NCBI GenBank assembly: GCA_963921795.1
Contig: OY997658.1
Coordinates: 50,542,966-50,606,965, forward strand
Direction: 5' to 3'
Length of the DNA: 64,000 bases
Origin: Nannobrachium achirus
Lineage: Eukaryota; Chordata; Actinopteri; Myctophiformes; Myctophidae
Shown here: piece after piece, positions 1-11,179 of the stretch
Position numbering within the stretch: the stretch's first letter is position 1
Layout: every line of letters starts with the position of its first letter
The notes under the pieces: model-generated
The model's input: only the letters and a program-made list of their open reading frames with translations
Databases searched by the model: none
Told to the model about the DNA's origin: nothing
Position numbers and translations under genes: made by a program

Positions 1-190
1 TTTTTTGATGAGGGTGGCAGCGACCGGGCCAACGGCGACTGAGATTAGGTGCACACAAACTGCAAGGACGCACGGACGCACGGACGCACGGACGCACGGA
101 CGGACGCACGGACGGACGGACGAAGGGGAAAACATACTCTCCCCCATGCCTTCGGCTGGTGGAGACAAATATACAAAGAAATTACATGTT
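1..190 (+). repeat. 3' tail of a dispersed repeat with GACGCACG/GACGGACG minisatellite
   Basis: The stretch starts with a GGCAGCGACCGGGCCAAC-type block, runs into a degenerate 4-8 bp minisatellite (about 64-121) and ends with a GGGGAAAACATACTCTCCC / CCTTCGGCTGGTGGAGACA block. The same three blocks recur in the same order at 28808-28965, so both are copies of one dispersed repeat. This copy is cut by the window edge. Confidence 0.8.
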
Positions 191-217
191 TGACAATTTT
201 ATACATAAAAAAGACCA

Positions 218-296
218 TTGATAGTGGAAATAGCCGATCTACAAGCTCACATGCGACGCGTTGTGAGCTTGTAGATCTGCTATTTCCACTACTTTT
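218..296. repeat. Palindromic hairpin element, copy 1 (complete)
   Basis: Near-perfect inverted repeat: TAGTGGAAATAGCC + GATCTACAAGCTCAC, a CGACGCG centre, then GTGAGCTTGTAGATC + TGCTATTTCCACTA. It is one of about 17 whole or partial copies in this window and would fold into a long single-stem hairpin. No target duplication can be assigned. Confidence 0.85.
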
Positions 297-299
297 GTA

Positions 300-531
300 A
301 CTATATTAACATGTCTCAACATGGAAACGATTATGACGATTATGCAAAATAATTACGATTACCTCAAATAATTGCTATAGACGATTATGTAATAATTGTG
401 ACAGCCCTACCCCCAGCCCCTCCCTTTTTCTCCCTCTTTCCCATCTCTTCATTTCTCTTCTGGTTGTCCACTGTCTGTCAGCGAATCCATCCCTCCCTCC
501 CACTCTGTGCAAGTCTTTCTCTCACACTCTC
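300..531. other. No gene seen; pyrimidine-rich tract
   Basis: AT-rich DNA with ATTATGACGATTATG-like repeats, followed by a C/T-rich tract at about 408-530. Short open frames here have no recognisable content. Confidence 0.6.
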
Positions 532-600
532 TATTAATTCAATTCAATTCAAATGGTCTTTATTGGCATGGGAAACATACATTACATAAGCCATTTACCA
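532..600 (-). mobile_element. 3' tail of a teleost LINE (fragment)
   Basis: ATTCAATTCAATTCAAATGG followed by TCTTTATTGGCATGGG is the reverse complement of a common fish LINE 3' end, CCAATAAAG...GAATTGAATT. A second copy in the other orientation lies at 24768-24838. Only the tail is present and the LINE clade is uncertain. Confidence 0.5.
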
Positions 601-884
601 TGAGAGGGAGTGGGTTGTTGGCTGATTTACCACTGTTTCAGGCTTCTACCATATAAATGAAAGAAAACACAGTTGTAACTTACAAGGATCTAGGAAATGT
701 TACAACTGCAACACAACAGTGGGCGGGGTCCATGAGCCAACTCAAGGCTGTTGCCTGATTTACCACTGTTTTAAGCCAATCAGAATCCAGTATCTGCACA
801 TGTGACCACAAAAAGTGGTAGAAAGTCTGATTCTAGCACATTTACTTTGCCAAAGCAAATGCCAAATAAAACAAACAAATTAAA
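600..884. other. Unassigned DNA with a short direct repeat
   Basis: No gene. GCTGATTTACCACTGTTT-like sequence appears near 619 and again near 753, suggesting a small internally repeated element whose ends I cannot define. Immediately to the right lies the AAATTAAA target duplication (877-884) of the hAT element. Confidence 0.5.
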
Positions 885-2125
885 TAGAGATGCACCGATC
901 AGGTTTTTTGGGGCCGATACCGATCACCGATCAGCTGGAATCAATATCTGCCGATACCGATATTACCGATCGATCAAAGCACCGATATTACCACCGATAT
1001 TACCGATCGATCACAGCGTGAAATCCATATATTCTTCTATTGTGTCACTGTAGGAGCATTTATATTTAATGATTCCTCTTACACAGCATTGACATTGTAC
1101 ATAAGTCTACAAAATAGGAGATGACGAGATGTATCATAATTGACAACCTTGGTCCTTTTTTATTTCAGGCTGAGGCAACGTGCAAAGAACTCTCTTAAGA
1201 GACAACTTGGAACTTCAACTTACTGTACATATAGACAGCAGTAAACTGTGGCTTTCCAGTGGAACAAAACAAACATGAAATACAATGTATAATTATGGAT
1301 GTCACATGTGTACAACAACAACAACTGTGCAGTGTGCACCAACACAGAACAGACAACCGTAAACATTTCACTCAGTCTCTACAAACTAAGGTCTAGGTCT
1401 TAGAGAGCTTACAGCCCATAAACTGTAGAAAAAAGAAAATAAATTAAATCTTAGGTAAAATAATAGATTATGTGCACAACAACACACATGTGCACCAACA
1501 ATTAACATTTCACTCTTGAGCTCTCTTAGAGACACACCTTGTTTAGCTGTCTTACTGTAAACAATATTTGTATAAAATAAAAAATAGATTGTCACTTGTG
1601 CAAATTTTTCTCTAGACTAGAGACACTCTTACTGAGATACTGTAACTTTCCTGTCAAATAAACTCAAACTGCAACATAAACAGAGGATATAGGCAAAATG
1701 TTACATTTTGACAGCTGACAGTTTCAAATCAGTTTTCCTCTGCATATAGGAGATAAGTGGCAGCAATAAAATAAAACATTTTTGTTCACAGCAATAAAAT
1801 AAAACATTTGATCTGATATGACAGCAATAAACAAAAGAACATTGATCTAATATGTGTAGGCCTATCTTGAACTTTATTTCAGCTGAGGTAGTTTACCTGT
1901 AGGCCTATCTATCTGTGTAACTTTATTTCAGCTGAGGTAGTTCACCTGTAGGCCTACCCTTTATTTCAGGTAGTTAGTTTCTGTGGCTAATACTGGCAGT
2001 GGCTATACTACTGAGTGTGGGGAGAGAGCCATGGGCAATACAGTGCACAGTAAATACAAAAGTAAAACAAAAAAAAAGCAGCTCTATCTGTAGGCCTGTC
2101 TACATCCCCTGTTATTCTCAGCTGC

Positions 2126-4776
2126 TTAATTAGACTTCTGATCCGAGTTCTCCTGGTCAGACTTCTTCTGATCAAGCAGCATGACTGGCAGATTTACCTT
2201 GGTAAATATAAGCATCTCAGCATTTTTGCCAGTTAACCTGTTCCTCTTCTCATCTAGAATAATTCCTGCTGTACTAAAAAGACGCTCGCTATCTACACTT
2301 GTGCAAGGTGCACAGAGATAGGATCGTGCTGCTTGTGCGAGAGCAGGAAATCGCTCTTTATTGGTCTTCCAATAAGCAAGTGGCCCATGTTTGGGCTGTT
2401 TGGGCTTTTCATCGGAATCATCGCAAACTAGAACTGGCTCTGACAGATAAAGATTAATCTGCGATGATATTGCACTGTGAGCAGCTTCATGTTCCTGTTC
2501 CCCATCTTCAGCCAACAGTTCAGCATACATAGCATTCAAGCCGGTTCGTGGTACCTTCTGTGGGGGTTCAGAGGACCCACTGGCTGCCACGCTCTCCTCA
2601 CCAGTCTGTTGTTCCGCTGCAGTCTGTTGTTCCGCTGCAGTGACCAGGACGTCAGAAAGCCGGCTGCGTATGCGTGGCTTGACGTCGCCGTGGAAGAATC
2701 TGTCTTTATACCTAATTATTAGAAGAACAGAACAAAAGAGAAAATTATTAACTGCTGTATACTTTTCTTGTGCACACGTTTGGATTAAACTGAACAGAGC
2801 TGCAGCCTTGCTCTCCTGAGTTCTCTGAACTTTACATGCTTAACTCGTGTTTTGCTTAGTCATGGGCCCATAGGCATAACATAGTCCAAATGAGTAACTG
2901 TTTTTATTCTATAGTTTAACCCTAACTGCTTACATCAAATCTGGTGAAATCTGTAATCTGATGGAAATGCAATTGCAAACCATCTTACAATACAGGATAG
3001 CAAAACATTAACAACACTATTGTTCAATAACATTTTAAGCATAGCCCCTTTTTTATCAATCACTTAGGCCAAAGCTAGATAAGCTTAATTTAAAGCATAA
3101 TCAAATGTCTCACACAACGCAGAGAGAGGGAGGGAGTGTGAACAGAGGCGTCAATTGGGTATGGCAAGCTATGGCAGCTGCCATACCTTGGCTACAGGGG
3201 GAAATAATAAAATGTACTTTTCATTGTGCCTGTTGCTAAGGTATGGCAACATGACTGGTGTCTTGCGCGCAAGCAAGACACCAGTCAAGTTGCCATACCT
3301 TAACTTTTGCTGAACTGACGCCACTGAGTGTGAAGTTTTCACTCACCGTGGATCGAGGATAGTAGCGAGGGTGTACAGGTCCTCAGATTCAATGGCACTG
3401 AATCTCCTCTTAACAGCTTCCAAGAGCGTGGCTTTCATTGTTTTCACACCATGGTCAGTCTCTTCTGTTTTCTCAAGAAGGCGAATTAAAGCTCTGACGT
3501 GTGGGATGACATCCGCAGCTGATGCAGTCGCTTTGCTTATTTTAAGTGTAAGCTCTTCAAAGGGTGCGAGCAGTGTAATCACGTTTTCGACCAATTTCCA
3601 CTGGCTGCCGGTGAACAAGGGGGGCAAATCATCATGGTCAGCAGCATAAGAACATAGGGCACGTTTCTGTTCCAGTACACTTTTTAGCATAGCAAGAGTA
3701 CTGTTCCACCTGGTAGGGACGTCCTGCTGTAGCCGTTTGCCCTGCTGGTTGGGGGGGTTTACGACTTTCTGAATGTCGAATAGTTTGTCGTAGTTTGGCT
3801 GAGAATGTTTAAAGTGGCCTACGATGTGTCGCCCAATTGCAGTTACATCTTTGATGGCACGCTGTGCCAACAAGCCCTCATTCACAACGAGCTGCAGTGT
3901 GTGCGCCATGCACGGTAGACTTGGGTACGCTGCATCCCTCATAGCCTTCTCCATGTTTCTGGCGTTATCCCGGAGGATAACGTGCACTTTGCTCGCTGGG
4001 ATCCCCCATGCTAGGAACATGGCTTTGAAGGCATCGGCGATATGTTGCCCGGTGTGTGACCCATAGAACTCCTGTGAGTGAAGCACAACTCTCCGCAGCT
4101 CAAAGTTCTCATCAATAAACTGCGCGGTTAAACTCAGCATGGACATCGGAGTCACACTGCAACTCCACATGTCACTTGTGAAGCTGATTGACACGATAAA
4201 CTCGGTCTTCATGAGGCTTTCGAGGTGCTTGTATACAATTGCGTACAATTCGGGCAGGCAAACGTCAGTCACATGTTTACGACTAGGCATTTTGTATCGT
4301 GGATCCAAATTGGAAACGAAGCGGTTGAGCCCTACGTTTTCGACCACAGACAGGGGCTGATGATCAAGGCAGATCATTTCAGTTAATGACTCATTTAATT
4401 CTTTTTTTCTCTTACTGTCGTTGCTGTAGAGTTCCTTGCGTTTCAGTGAATCTGTTAGGGACAGCTGGGTGAGTGGCGTTTCTGCTGCAGCTGCCCGCTG
4501 TTTCTCTGCCTTAGCGTTCGCTAGTTTTTTATACTCCTCATATTCCTTGGTGTGCTCACTCAAATGTCTGATGAGGTTCGTGGTGTTGAAACTCTTTGGA
4601 AGCGATCCTCCACGAGGTACCTCCTTTGCACAAACATTACAAACGGCTAATTTGTTGTCCTGTTCTTTTAGTTTGTAAAACTTCCAGACTGGCGACGCCA
4701 TGTTTGCTGCGTTCTGTTTACGTCCACCTCCCAGTTCCAAGCTCAACATGTGAAGACACATTTTCCTTACTGCCAC
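2126..4776 (-). CDS. hAT transposase, ZBED-type (two exons)
   Basis: Exon 1 is 3347-4776 and exon 2 is 2126-2711 (reverse strand). The intron (2712-3346) has a GTGAGT donor and an AG acceptor, and joining them restores the hAT motif LDPRYKDRFF in frame. The product is about 671 aa, normal for the family. Visible parts: BED zinc finger (C46, C49, H71, H75), DDE-type catalytic region with SDMW (D202) and RDNARNM (D270), the CMAH motif (C289/H292), TRWNS, and in exon 2 the C-terminal dimerisation segment with SVDSERLFSTAG. The protein should act in the nucleus, binding the TIRs and cutting out the element. Translation could start at M1 or at M26 (MASPVWKFY), which sits directly before the BED finger. 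No stop or frame break was seen. Confidence 0.93.
3143..3326. mobile_element. 184-bp hAT-like MITE inside the transposase intron
   Basis: Flanked by a perfect 8-bp target duplication AGTGTGAA (3135-3142 and 3327-3334). The termini are CAGAGGCGTCA and, inverted, CAGTGGCGTCA. The right half folds on itself: GGTATGGCAAC...GACTGGTGTCTTGC pairs with GCAAGACACCAGTC...GTTGCCATACC. It lies wholly within the 635-bp transposase intron, so splicing would remove it. Confidence 0.9.
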
Positions 4777-4973
4777 GCCTCCTTAGGGAGCCAATGAAAT
4801 TTCACAGACCGCATTAGCCATGGGATAAAATGCACTGTCGGTCCCTATATTTGAACGTCATCTGATCGATCGGTTGCTTTGATCCATTATGGAAACACCG
4901 ATCAAAACCGATACGGCCTTGATCGGCCGATCTGATATCGGAACCGATCAATCGGTTCACCTCTAAAATTAAA

Positions 4974-6150
4974 CGTACGTTAAGTTGAGGATTTATTTTT
5001 TATTGTTTGATCTCTCTTACCCCCAAGCCACTTCCTTTCTTCTTTCCTTTATTTTTGTAATGGAAAAAGGAAAACGATGAAGCTTGACCAAAACAAATTT
5101 CACCACTGTTTTACACCCCTTAGTATAAGCAAATCTGTTTCCCCGGGAACCGGTTTGAGGTTAAGCCTTAGGAATAAGGTTAGGTTTAGGCATAGTTTTA
5201 CAGAAGTTACGTTTGGGAAAACCTGCTGGCGAACATTCCGAGGTCGCCGGATTTGACCCGTGGCGAGCGTGTTTTGGGGCGAGTGTTGTTGTATTTCTAC
5301 TCTCTCTCTCTTTCTCTCTCTTTCTCTCTCTCTCTGTAAAAAGGACAACACATAGATACTGCAGGTCAGCCATCTTGCACTGCCCTACCAACCCCTCCTC
5401 GTTCTCTGTCTCTGTGGTTAGGGAGAGGGTATGGGGGGGTGGTGGGGAGGGGGAATGGGGGGTGTGTGTGTGTGGGGGGGGGGGGGGGGTTGTTGGGGCT
5501 TTATGGGAAGCAGGTATACAGCCCTAAGTAGGTGATTGACTCTCTGATGTGTGCTGGCCGTGGCGGGCCCACATGGGGAACTGGTTGGAGGGGCAAGCTA
5601 CCGTGGAGACAGACATGGAGGGGAATGAGTTTCATTAGTCCAGCACTCAGCAGGCTGCTGTCAGTCAGTCAGCCTGCTGCTGCTGCTGGAGCACAGCTCT
5701 GTGAGCTGCGGCTAAATGTGAGCCCGGCTTAATCAGTTACACACCAGCAGATGTTCAGTGTCACAGTGCAACAAGCCTCAGATGAAACAGGAATGGTATT
5801 CACTATTCATATAGATGTTGCTGTCAGTAAAAAAAAACCTGTCCATGCTTTTTTGTGTTGGTGTTTTGTAAATAAAAGCCCTGCTATATAGAGGGAATCC
5901 ATCATATGCCAGACTGAGAGGCAAAACATAAAGCAGCATGAAGCATCGTACTTTGGAAGCGTTCCTTGGGAAACTCCTAACTCCTGCTGACTCCTATAAT
6001 GACTGTTCTTTGCCACTCAGTAGACATTCCTGCATAACTTCTGGGTATGATGATGTCAGGCGCATACCCTCCATTTGATCATGCTACAGTGTCACACAAA
6101 AGTCTCAAAAGTTGCAGATCTGCAAGCACGAAAAGAGGCGCTGAAAAGTA
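4974..6150. other. No gene seen; (TC)n and G-rich tracts
   Basis: Unique-looking DNA. It holds a TTAGG-rich patch near 5160-5205 that shares GGTTTAGGCATAGTTTTA with the foldback element at 62726-63001, a (TCTC)n tract at about 5299-5335 and a G-rich GGGGGTGTGTG stretch at about 5430-5490. Short open frames look incidental. Confidence 0.6.
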
Positions 6151-6230
6151 ACAGTTTTGGACATATCGAGGTTTCCACCCGACAGAGACAGGTGTCGGAC
6201 AGAGACCTTGTATCTCCCTATTTCAACTTT
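6150..6230. mobile_element. Fragment of the GTCGG-type palindromic MITE
   Basis: ATATCGAGGTTTCCACCCGACAG...GTCGGACAGAGACCTTGTATCTCC resembles the termini of the palindromic MITE at 33008-33232 and the fragment at 9410-9535. Only part of the arms is recognisable. Confidence 0.45.
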
Positions 6231-6266
6231 TGTTCAATGTTCTTTTGAAAATGAATGCCCTACGTA

Positions 6267-6304
6267 ATCATATATCATATCATATCATATCATATCATAT
6301 CATT
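6267..6304. repeat. (ATCAT)n microsatellite
   Basis: About seven tandem copies of a 5-bp unit, degenerate at the right edge. Confidence 0.9.
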
Positions 6305-6410
6305 TCATTGATATAGTCTAATTGTGCAAGTGCATATAATGTAATCACATTTCAAGGCTTCTCTTCCTACATTTAAACAGATAATAGATTTGACTAACGT
6401 GCTCACTTAA

Positions 6411-6714
6411 AGGGGAAGACCACCCATTTTCAATATTGAACTATGTCATTAATATACCTTAGAGGAGTTGTGTGGAAATAAAAAAAAAACGGTTCCCCCT
6501 CTTCTGTGTTGCCTAGAACTGGAAGATTTTGGGGTTTGTATTGCAAAGTACAACGGTGTGATGTCATCACTTTGTGATTTGCAATACAAACCCCCAAATC
6601 AATCCTCCAGTTCTAGGCAACACAGAAGAGGGGGAACTTTTTTCTATTTCCACACAACTCCTCTAAGGTATATTAATGACAAAGTTCAAAATTGAAAATG
6701 GGTGGTCTTCCCCT
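6411..6714. mobile_element. 304-bp palindromic MITE with TTAA target
   Basis: Flanked by TTAA at 6407-6410 and 6715-6718. The whole element is one long inverted repeat: AGGGGAAGACCACCCATTTT at the left is matched by the reverse complement at the right, and the arms reach almost to the centre (GATGTCATC). TTAA targets are used by piggyBac and Kolobok elements. AGGGG termini do not fit the CCY start of piggyBac, so a Kolobok-type origin is more likely (inference). Confidence 0.85.
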
Positions 6715-6719
6715 TTAAG

Positions 6720-7157
6720 CTCATCTATAATTTCCGCTCCATTGTCATGATAATCCCGTTGTCGGAAACCTGTGCCCAGCACAGTCTTCTCTCTATACAG
6801 CTGTAGTAACACCCCGATAACTTGATTAGAAAGTGGCAGACAGATCTTGTCGCTGATGCTGCCCAGAAGTTCTTCTGAGGTCGTGAGAACCCGTGCAATC
6901 TGCCTCCCAAATCTACATTTATTAGATTAGACTGGTGGCCGAGGGGCTCATTGCCGTCTCCAGGAAGTGACCTTACTCCACCACTATGCTATTCATGTTC
7001 AAATTCAGCGCCGCTGAAAGTCAAAGGGTTGAGAGGGATCCTTCGATAGAACATGGAGAGACAATGTTTGGATAAAAGGTTTTTGGTGTATTTATTAAAG
7101 AGACCCTGAGTATGATGTGAGATGTGAACAAGTAACAGTTGTGTGTCTAGACTAGAC
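6720..7157. other. No gene seen
   Basis: Unique-looking DNA without recognisable coding, RNA or repeat signals. Confidence 0.5.
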
Positions 7158-7485
7158 CAGGGTTTCTCAAAGTGGGTGCCGTGGCACCCTAGGGTGCTGT
7201 GATGTAGAGTTCTCAAATTCTGCATGAACACAACCATACCCAAACCGACATTTAGGGTAGGGTAGGGCTTAAAATGTATTTTAATTAGTCGGGCTCAATG
7301 AAAAAAGAAAACATATTTTTTGTATTATTTTATTATAGAGTTCTCAAATTCTTTCGAAACCCGACCATACCCGACCCGACCCGAAGTTTTCGGGCCAGGT
7401 AGGGCCTAAAATGTATGCCAACTAGTCAGGCCGGGAAGGGCCTTGGGCCGGCCCAGTTAGGGCCCAGTTAGGGCGGGGGCCTTAA

Positions 7486-8464
7486 CCCATTTAGACCGGG
7501 AACGCAAAATGCGTTTTTACCTTTCAGGCCGGGAACGCAAAATGCTGTTTATCCTTTCAGACCGGGAACGCAAAATGCGTTTCCTGCGTTTCCTGTAGTT
7601 TTTACCCTCTTCTGGTCTCGTGGCCAATGAAATGCATCAGGAGGCGATGACGTATGCTTCCCTGACTACCGCAAAGCATTCTGGGTTTTTTTTTCTGTTT
7701 GGGAGGGGCGAAATGAAAGACGCGTTGAGCGAAGGCAAACCGGACCCGCTGGAATTGGCATTGTTATTGTTACGTGATATGTTTGAAAACGACGACGATG
7801 ATGAAGAAGTGTTTCATGGATTTCATGAGGACTGGATTACTTTTCACGGATGCACTTTGAGACGGCTAGTTTCAGAGACCAACACGTTAGCCGAACAGCT
7901 AGTCAACCCCAAACTCCAGAACAACAGATTCGCAGCTATCTGGAGGTAATAACACTTATAAAATGATTATGATGATATGGTTCATTCATTCACATACACA
8001 GGCGCACACACACACACACGCACGCACATATAATAATAATGACAAATGTCGCTCGCCAGATTTACCGTTATATGGAGCTAACAACTAGAATTGAATATTT
8101 CAATAAGAACGTTTTGGTGCTTGTTGTTTCTTGTCAAAGTGGTGGCCTATGGTGTAAGGCCTATGGTGTAAGGTCTCAAATATTTGCTAATTATGTTTCT
8201 ATGAGCTACATAGGCTGAGAAATATATTATTTATTAGACGTTTTATAAGATTTATTACAATGTTTGAGTTTGCAGATTTATTTTAAAAAAATGATAAAGG
8301 TCTGGACCATGACAAATAATTTCCCATGAAAGCCAAAGGTGTAAGCTATCAAACAGTTTTGACAGCTGTGAAGTTTTCCATAAAATCTCAGGTTTTAGGG
8401 GTATTTTTCCAATCGGCCATAGGTTTTTAAGGCTTTTTTCCAGGCGGACTTAGGTCTAAATGGG
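7486..8464 (+). mobile_element. piggyBac-like element, 979 bp, internally deleted
   Basis: Flanked by TTAA (7482-7485 and 8465-8468). The inverted termini CCCATTTAGACC (left) and GGTCTAAATGGG (right) begin with CCY as piggyBac ends do. The left end is followed by three tandem copies of a GGGAACGCAAAATGCG unit (7498-7580). It carries only a first-exon-like reading frame (7620-7949), so it is non-autonomous. Confidence 0.85.
7620..7949 (+). pseudogene. N-terminal piggyBac transposase-like exon
   Basis: A 109-aa open frame inside the piggyBac-like element. The segment FENDDDDEEVFHGFHED resembles the acidic, aromatic N-terminus common in PGBD-type transposases, but no catalytic DDD region is present anywhere in the element. 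The last codons run into GAGGTAATA, a plausible splice donor. It reads as the leftover first exon of a deleted autonomous copy. The family match is inference from the termini and the acidic motif, not from a catalytic domain. Confidence 0.45.
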
Positions 8465-8631
8465 TTAATTTTCAGGCCCGTTGAGAACTCTACCGTGATG
8501 CCAGTCCAGAGGTGCCTCAGAATAATCTGATAACATTTGGAATTCATCAATATCATGTCACTATGCTTAGTAAAACAGACCTGATTTGCACAACTTGAGT
8601 TCTTTTTCCATCTACGGCCAACTCTTTTCAC

Positions 8632-8700
8632 CAAAAGTAGCAGATCTACAAGCTCACAACGCATCACGTTGTGATGCTTGTGAGCTTGTAGATCCTTCTT
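8632..8700. repeat. Palindromic hairpin element, copy 2
   Basis: AAAGTAGCAGATCTACAAGCTCACAACG...GTGATGCTTGTGAGCTTGTAGATC. Both arms are present, with a small duplication at the centre. Confidence 0.8.
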
Positions 8701-8943
8701 GTAGAACCTTCCCCCCAGAATTGGGATGCAGGGGTTTAAGTGGTTAAATATAACGTTATTTTCAGTCAGGTCTGATGGAAACAGATATTTCCCTGTGACA
8801 TAGCCTACCGTATCTCAGGTGGAAAGATGTGCATATTTGCGTTGTATAATATGATGTAAGATTAACTGTGCAATTCAGGGGGTGTCTTTTGATGAGAAGG
8901 TTATTTACAGGGGTAATGAGTCAAAAGGGTTTGAAGCTCCCTG

Positions 8944-9245
8944 GTCAAGACTAGAGCCTCTATTTCACTGACATCATATTACCTAAACTGTGTACATTTA
9001 CTCCTTAGATGCTGGATCTTTAAAATAGGTTACACTTGTCTTCTTCAGAGACCTTAACCTGTCCTTGGAAAAACACAAATCACTCTAAACACTCACACAG
9101 AGTATTTCCTGATGAAATGTCATGAATGAAAACATCAATGGCATCCCAGAGGTACAGTCAAGCCTTGATGACTCACCAACAGCTGCTCTGATAGCCTACT
9201 GTACTTTATGATCACACCTCCAGCTCGATAGTCATCATTCCAAAA
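8944..9245. other. No gene seen
   Basis: Unique-looking AT-rich DNA with no recognisable features. Confidence 0.5.
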
Positions 9246-9302
9246 AAGCAGATGCACAAGCTGGCACAGCGTGTCACGTAGTGAGCTTGTAGAGTAGCTA
9301 TC
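9245..9302. repeat. Palindromic hairpin element, copy 3 (diverged)
   Basis: AGCAGATGCACAAGCTGGCACAGCG...GTGAGCTTGTAGAGTAGCTAT: both arms are recognisable but diverged. Confidence 0.65.
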
Positions 9303-9326
9303 TGAATTTGATGTAGAGATATAGAC

Positions 9327-9540
9327 CAGTGTTTCTCAACCTTTTTTCTGAATGGGCACACTTTTCATGTCCCAAGAATCCATGGGCACACCAACATAAT
9401 ATGGGGGTGTAAATATCGTCACTGTCGGGAAGAAACCTTGTATCTCCAAGTGTCAAATGTGTACGTTTCTTGGCAAAGTAAAACCACGCTTCATCATACA
9501 AGGCTGTCGCACAACAGTAGTGAAAACAGCAGATCTAGAA
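9327..9540. mobile_element. hAT-type MITE left end with a GTCGG MITE fragment and half hairpin
   Basis: CAGTGTTTCTCAACC at 9329 is a common fish hAT MITE terminus followed by a GGGCACAC block. From about 9410, ATCGTCACTGTCGGGAAGAAACC then TTGTATCTCCAAGTGT matches an arm of the palindromic MITE at 33008-33232. A half copy of the hairpin (GTAGTGAAAACAGCAGATCTAG) ends it near 9535. Confidence 0.6.
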
Positions 9541-10000
9541 ACACTGGAGTAGACAGTAAAAAAAGGAAGGGACCAACTATAGGCAACTCTATCCATACTA
9601 TCATCAACATGACATCAGCGACCATGCCCAGCTGTGGGTCTTTGGTCCCCGCCTCAGCTCTCTGATCCAGTGCAGCGGTAGCCTAGCTGCTGCCCAGTGC
9701 TAATCATGTCATCTGGTTCCCGTTTGCAGTTTTACAGGACGGCTGCTCCTGCCATGTCCCTCTCAGCCCTCTGAGCCTCTCACCTCTTCCTCCTCCTTTT
9801 AGCACTGTAGAATTCCACACACAGTTGGCTGTACAACCATGTTAGCATCCTACACTTGCCAACAATGCTAGGCTACATAGGAAAAGCATGCGCGCACACA
9901 AAAGGATTATAGACATCTGTGCCTGTGGCGAGCAAAATGATCTTGCTCACACATACATGCACAAGCGTGTACATGTGTGCATGACATACACATGCTCTAC
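9541..10000. other. No gene seen
   Basis: No supported gene. Short frames carry no recognisable domain. Confidence 0.5.
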
Positions 10001-10278
10001 ATCTCTGTTTCCCAAACAGTGGGTCGGGCCCATCTTTGGGTCGCGAGTAAATATCCCCTTACTTACTGTAGCTTACTGTACAACGCGTCAAACGCGGGGG
10101 CACCGGGAGACATCAAAGAGTTTGATGAGTTTGCGCATAGTGGGCATCCAAAGTGTTTTAAGAAGTAGTGAAAATAGCCAATCTACAGGCTCGCAGCGGG
10201 GTGCGAAGTGATACTTATTTGGGCAAACGTCTGATTTCTTTTCTGGGTCTTGAGCTAAAACGCTTGGGAACCACTGCT
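10001..10278. mobile_element. hAT-like MITE (GGTTCCCAA type) with half hairpin
   Basis: Left end GTTTCCCAAACAGTGGGTCGGG; right end read inward AGTGGTTCCCAAGCG. A half copy of the palindromic hairpin (TAGTGAAAATAGCCAATCTACAGGCTC) is at 10165-10195. Target duplication unclear. Confidence 0.6.
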
Positions 10279-10444
10279 CCATACGAAGACTTTTCCTGCT
10301 ATAACCCCAGACCTCCAGTGACAATACAGTCATAGTTGGGTACATTACCAACGACCCACTCAAGCTAATCTAGTAAAAGCAAACAGAGGCCCGTGGAGAT
10401 GACGTTCGGCGAACGCATGACATGAGCGTTTTGTATTTGTTTTG

Positions 10445-10509
10445 TAGAGAGAGAGAGAGAGAGAGAGTAGCAGCAGCGAAACATTTGAGGGGAGAGAGAG
10501 AGAGAGAGA
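10445..10509. repeat. (GA)n tracts
   Basis: Two GA-rich runs (10447-10467 and 10493-10509) interrupted by unique sequence. Confidence 0.8.
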
Positions 10510-10675
10510 AGTCAATGGAGCAGTTACAGTGTTGGAACACAAGAGGAGATGACATCACACAGCCAGGCTACGAAAACAGGGAAACGGACGATGAAAAATT
10601 CCTGGACGGCGCTGTGAGAACGGAAGGGTCCTGCCAACATCGGATGTGTGCTCGTCTCTCACTCTCTCTGTCTTA

Positions 10676-11130
<455 letters not shown>

Positions 11131-11179
11131 TTGATGTTCATTCACCACGGTCTCCCATCTCTCCAGATTTTTATTAAGC

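Larger units (their letters stand above)
885..4965 (-). mobile_element. Complete hAT-superfamily DNA transposon
   Basis: The element is 4081 bp. It is flanked by a perfect 8-bp target duplication, AAATTAAA at 877-884 and 4966-4973, the hAT hallmark. The ends are imperfect terminal inverted repeats: TAGAGATGCACCGATC on the left and, read inward from the right, TAGAGGTGAACCGAT. Subterminal regions on both sides are packed with CCGATA/ATCGG motifs typical of transposase-binding subtermini. It encodes one two-exon transposase on the minus strand with no lesion seen, so it may be autonomous and recent. A 184-bp MITE sits in its intron. Confidence 0.93.
7205..8492. mobile_element. Inner hAT-like MITE with TAGAGTTCTCAA termini
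   Basis: Left end TAGAGTTCTCAAATTCT and right end TTGAGAACTCTA are inverted repeats. The flanks CTGTGATG (7197-7204) and CCGTGATG (8493-8500) match at 7 of 8 bases. The left end is duplicated internally at 7335. The interior is rich in CCCGACCCGA. A piggyBac-like element occupies most of it. Confidence 0.8.
7158..8943. mobile_element. Outer hAT-like MITE (host of two nested elements)
   Basis: Left terminus CAGGGTTTCTCAAAGTGGG; right terminus read inward CAGGGAGCTTCAAACCC. Flanking 8-mers GACTAGAC (left) and GTCAAGAC (right) agree at 6 of 8 positions, suggesting an old duplication. Two later insertions lie inside it (7205-8492, itself holding 7486-8464), plus a copy of the palindromic hairpin at 8632-8700. 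Confidence 0.65.

Noticed and set aside
6411-6714. piggyBac assignment for the AGGGG-ended palindrome
   Set aside because: The TTAA target fits, but the termini lack the CCY start; a Kolobok-type origin fits better.
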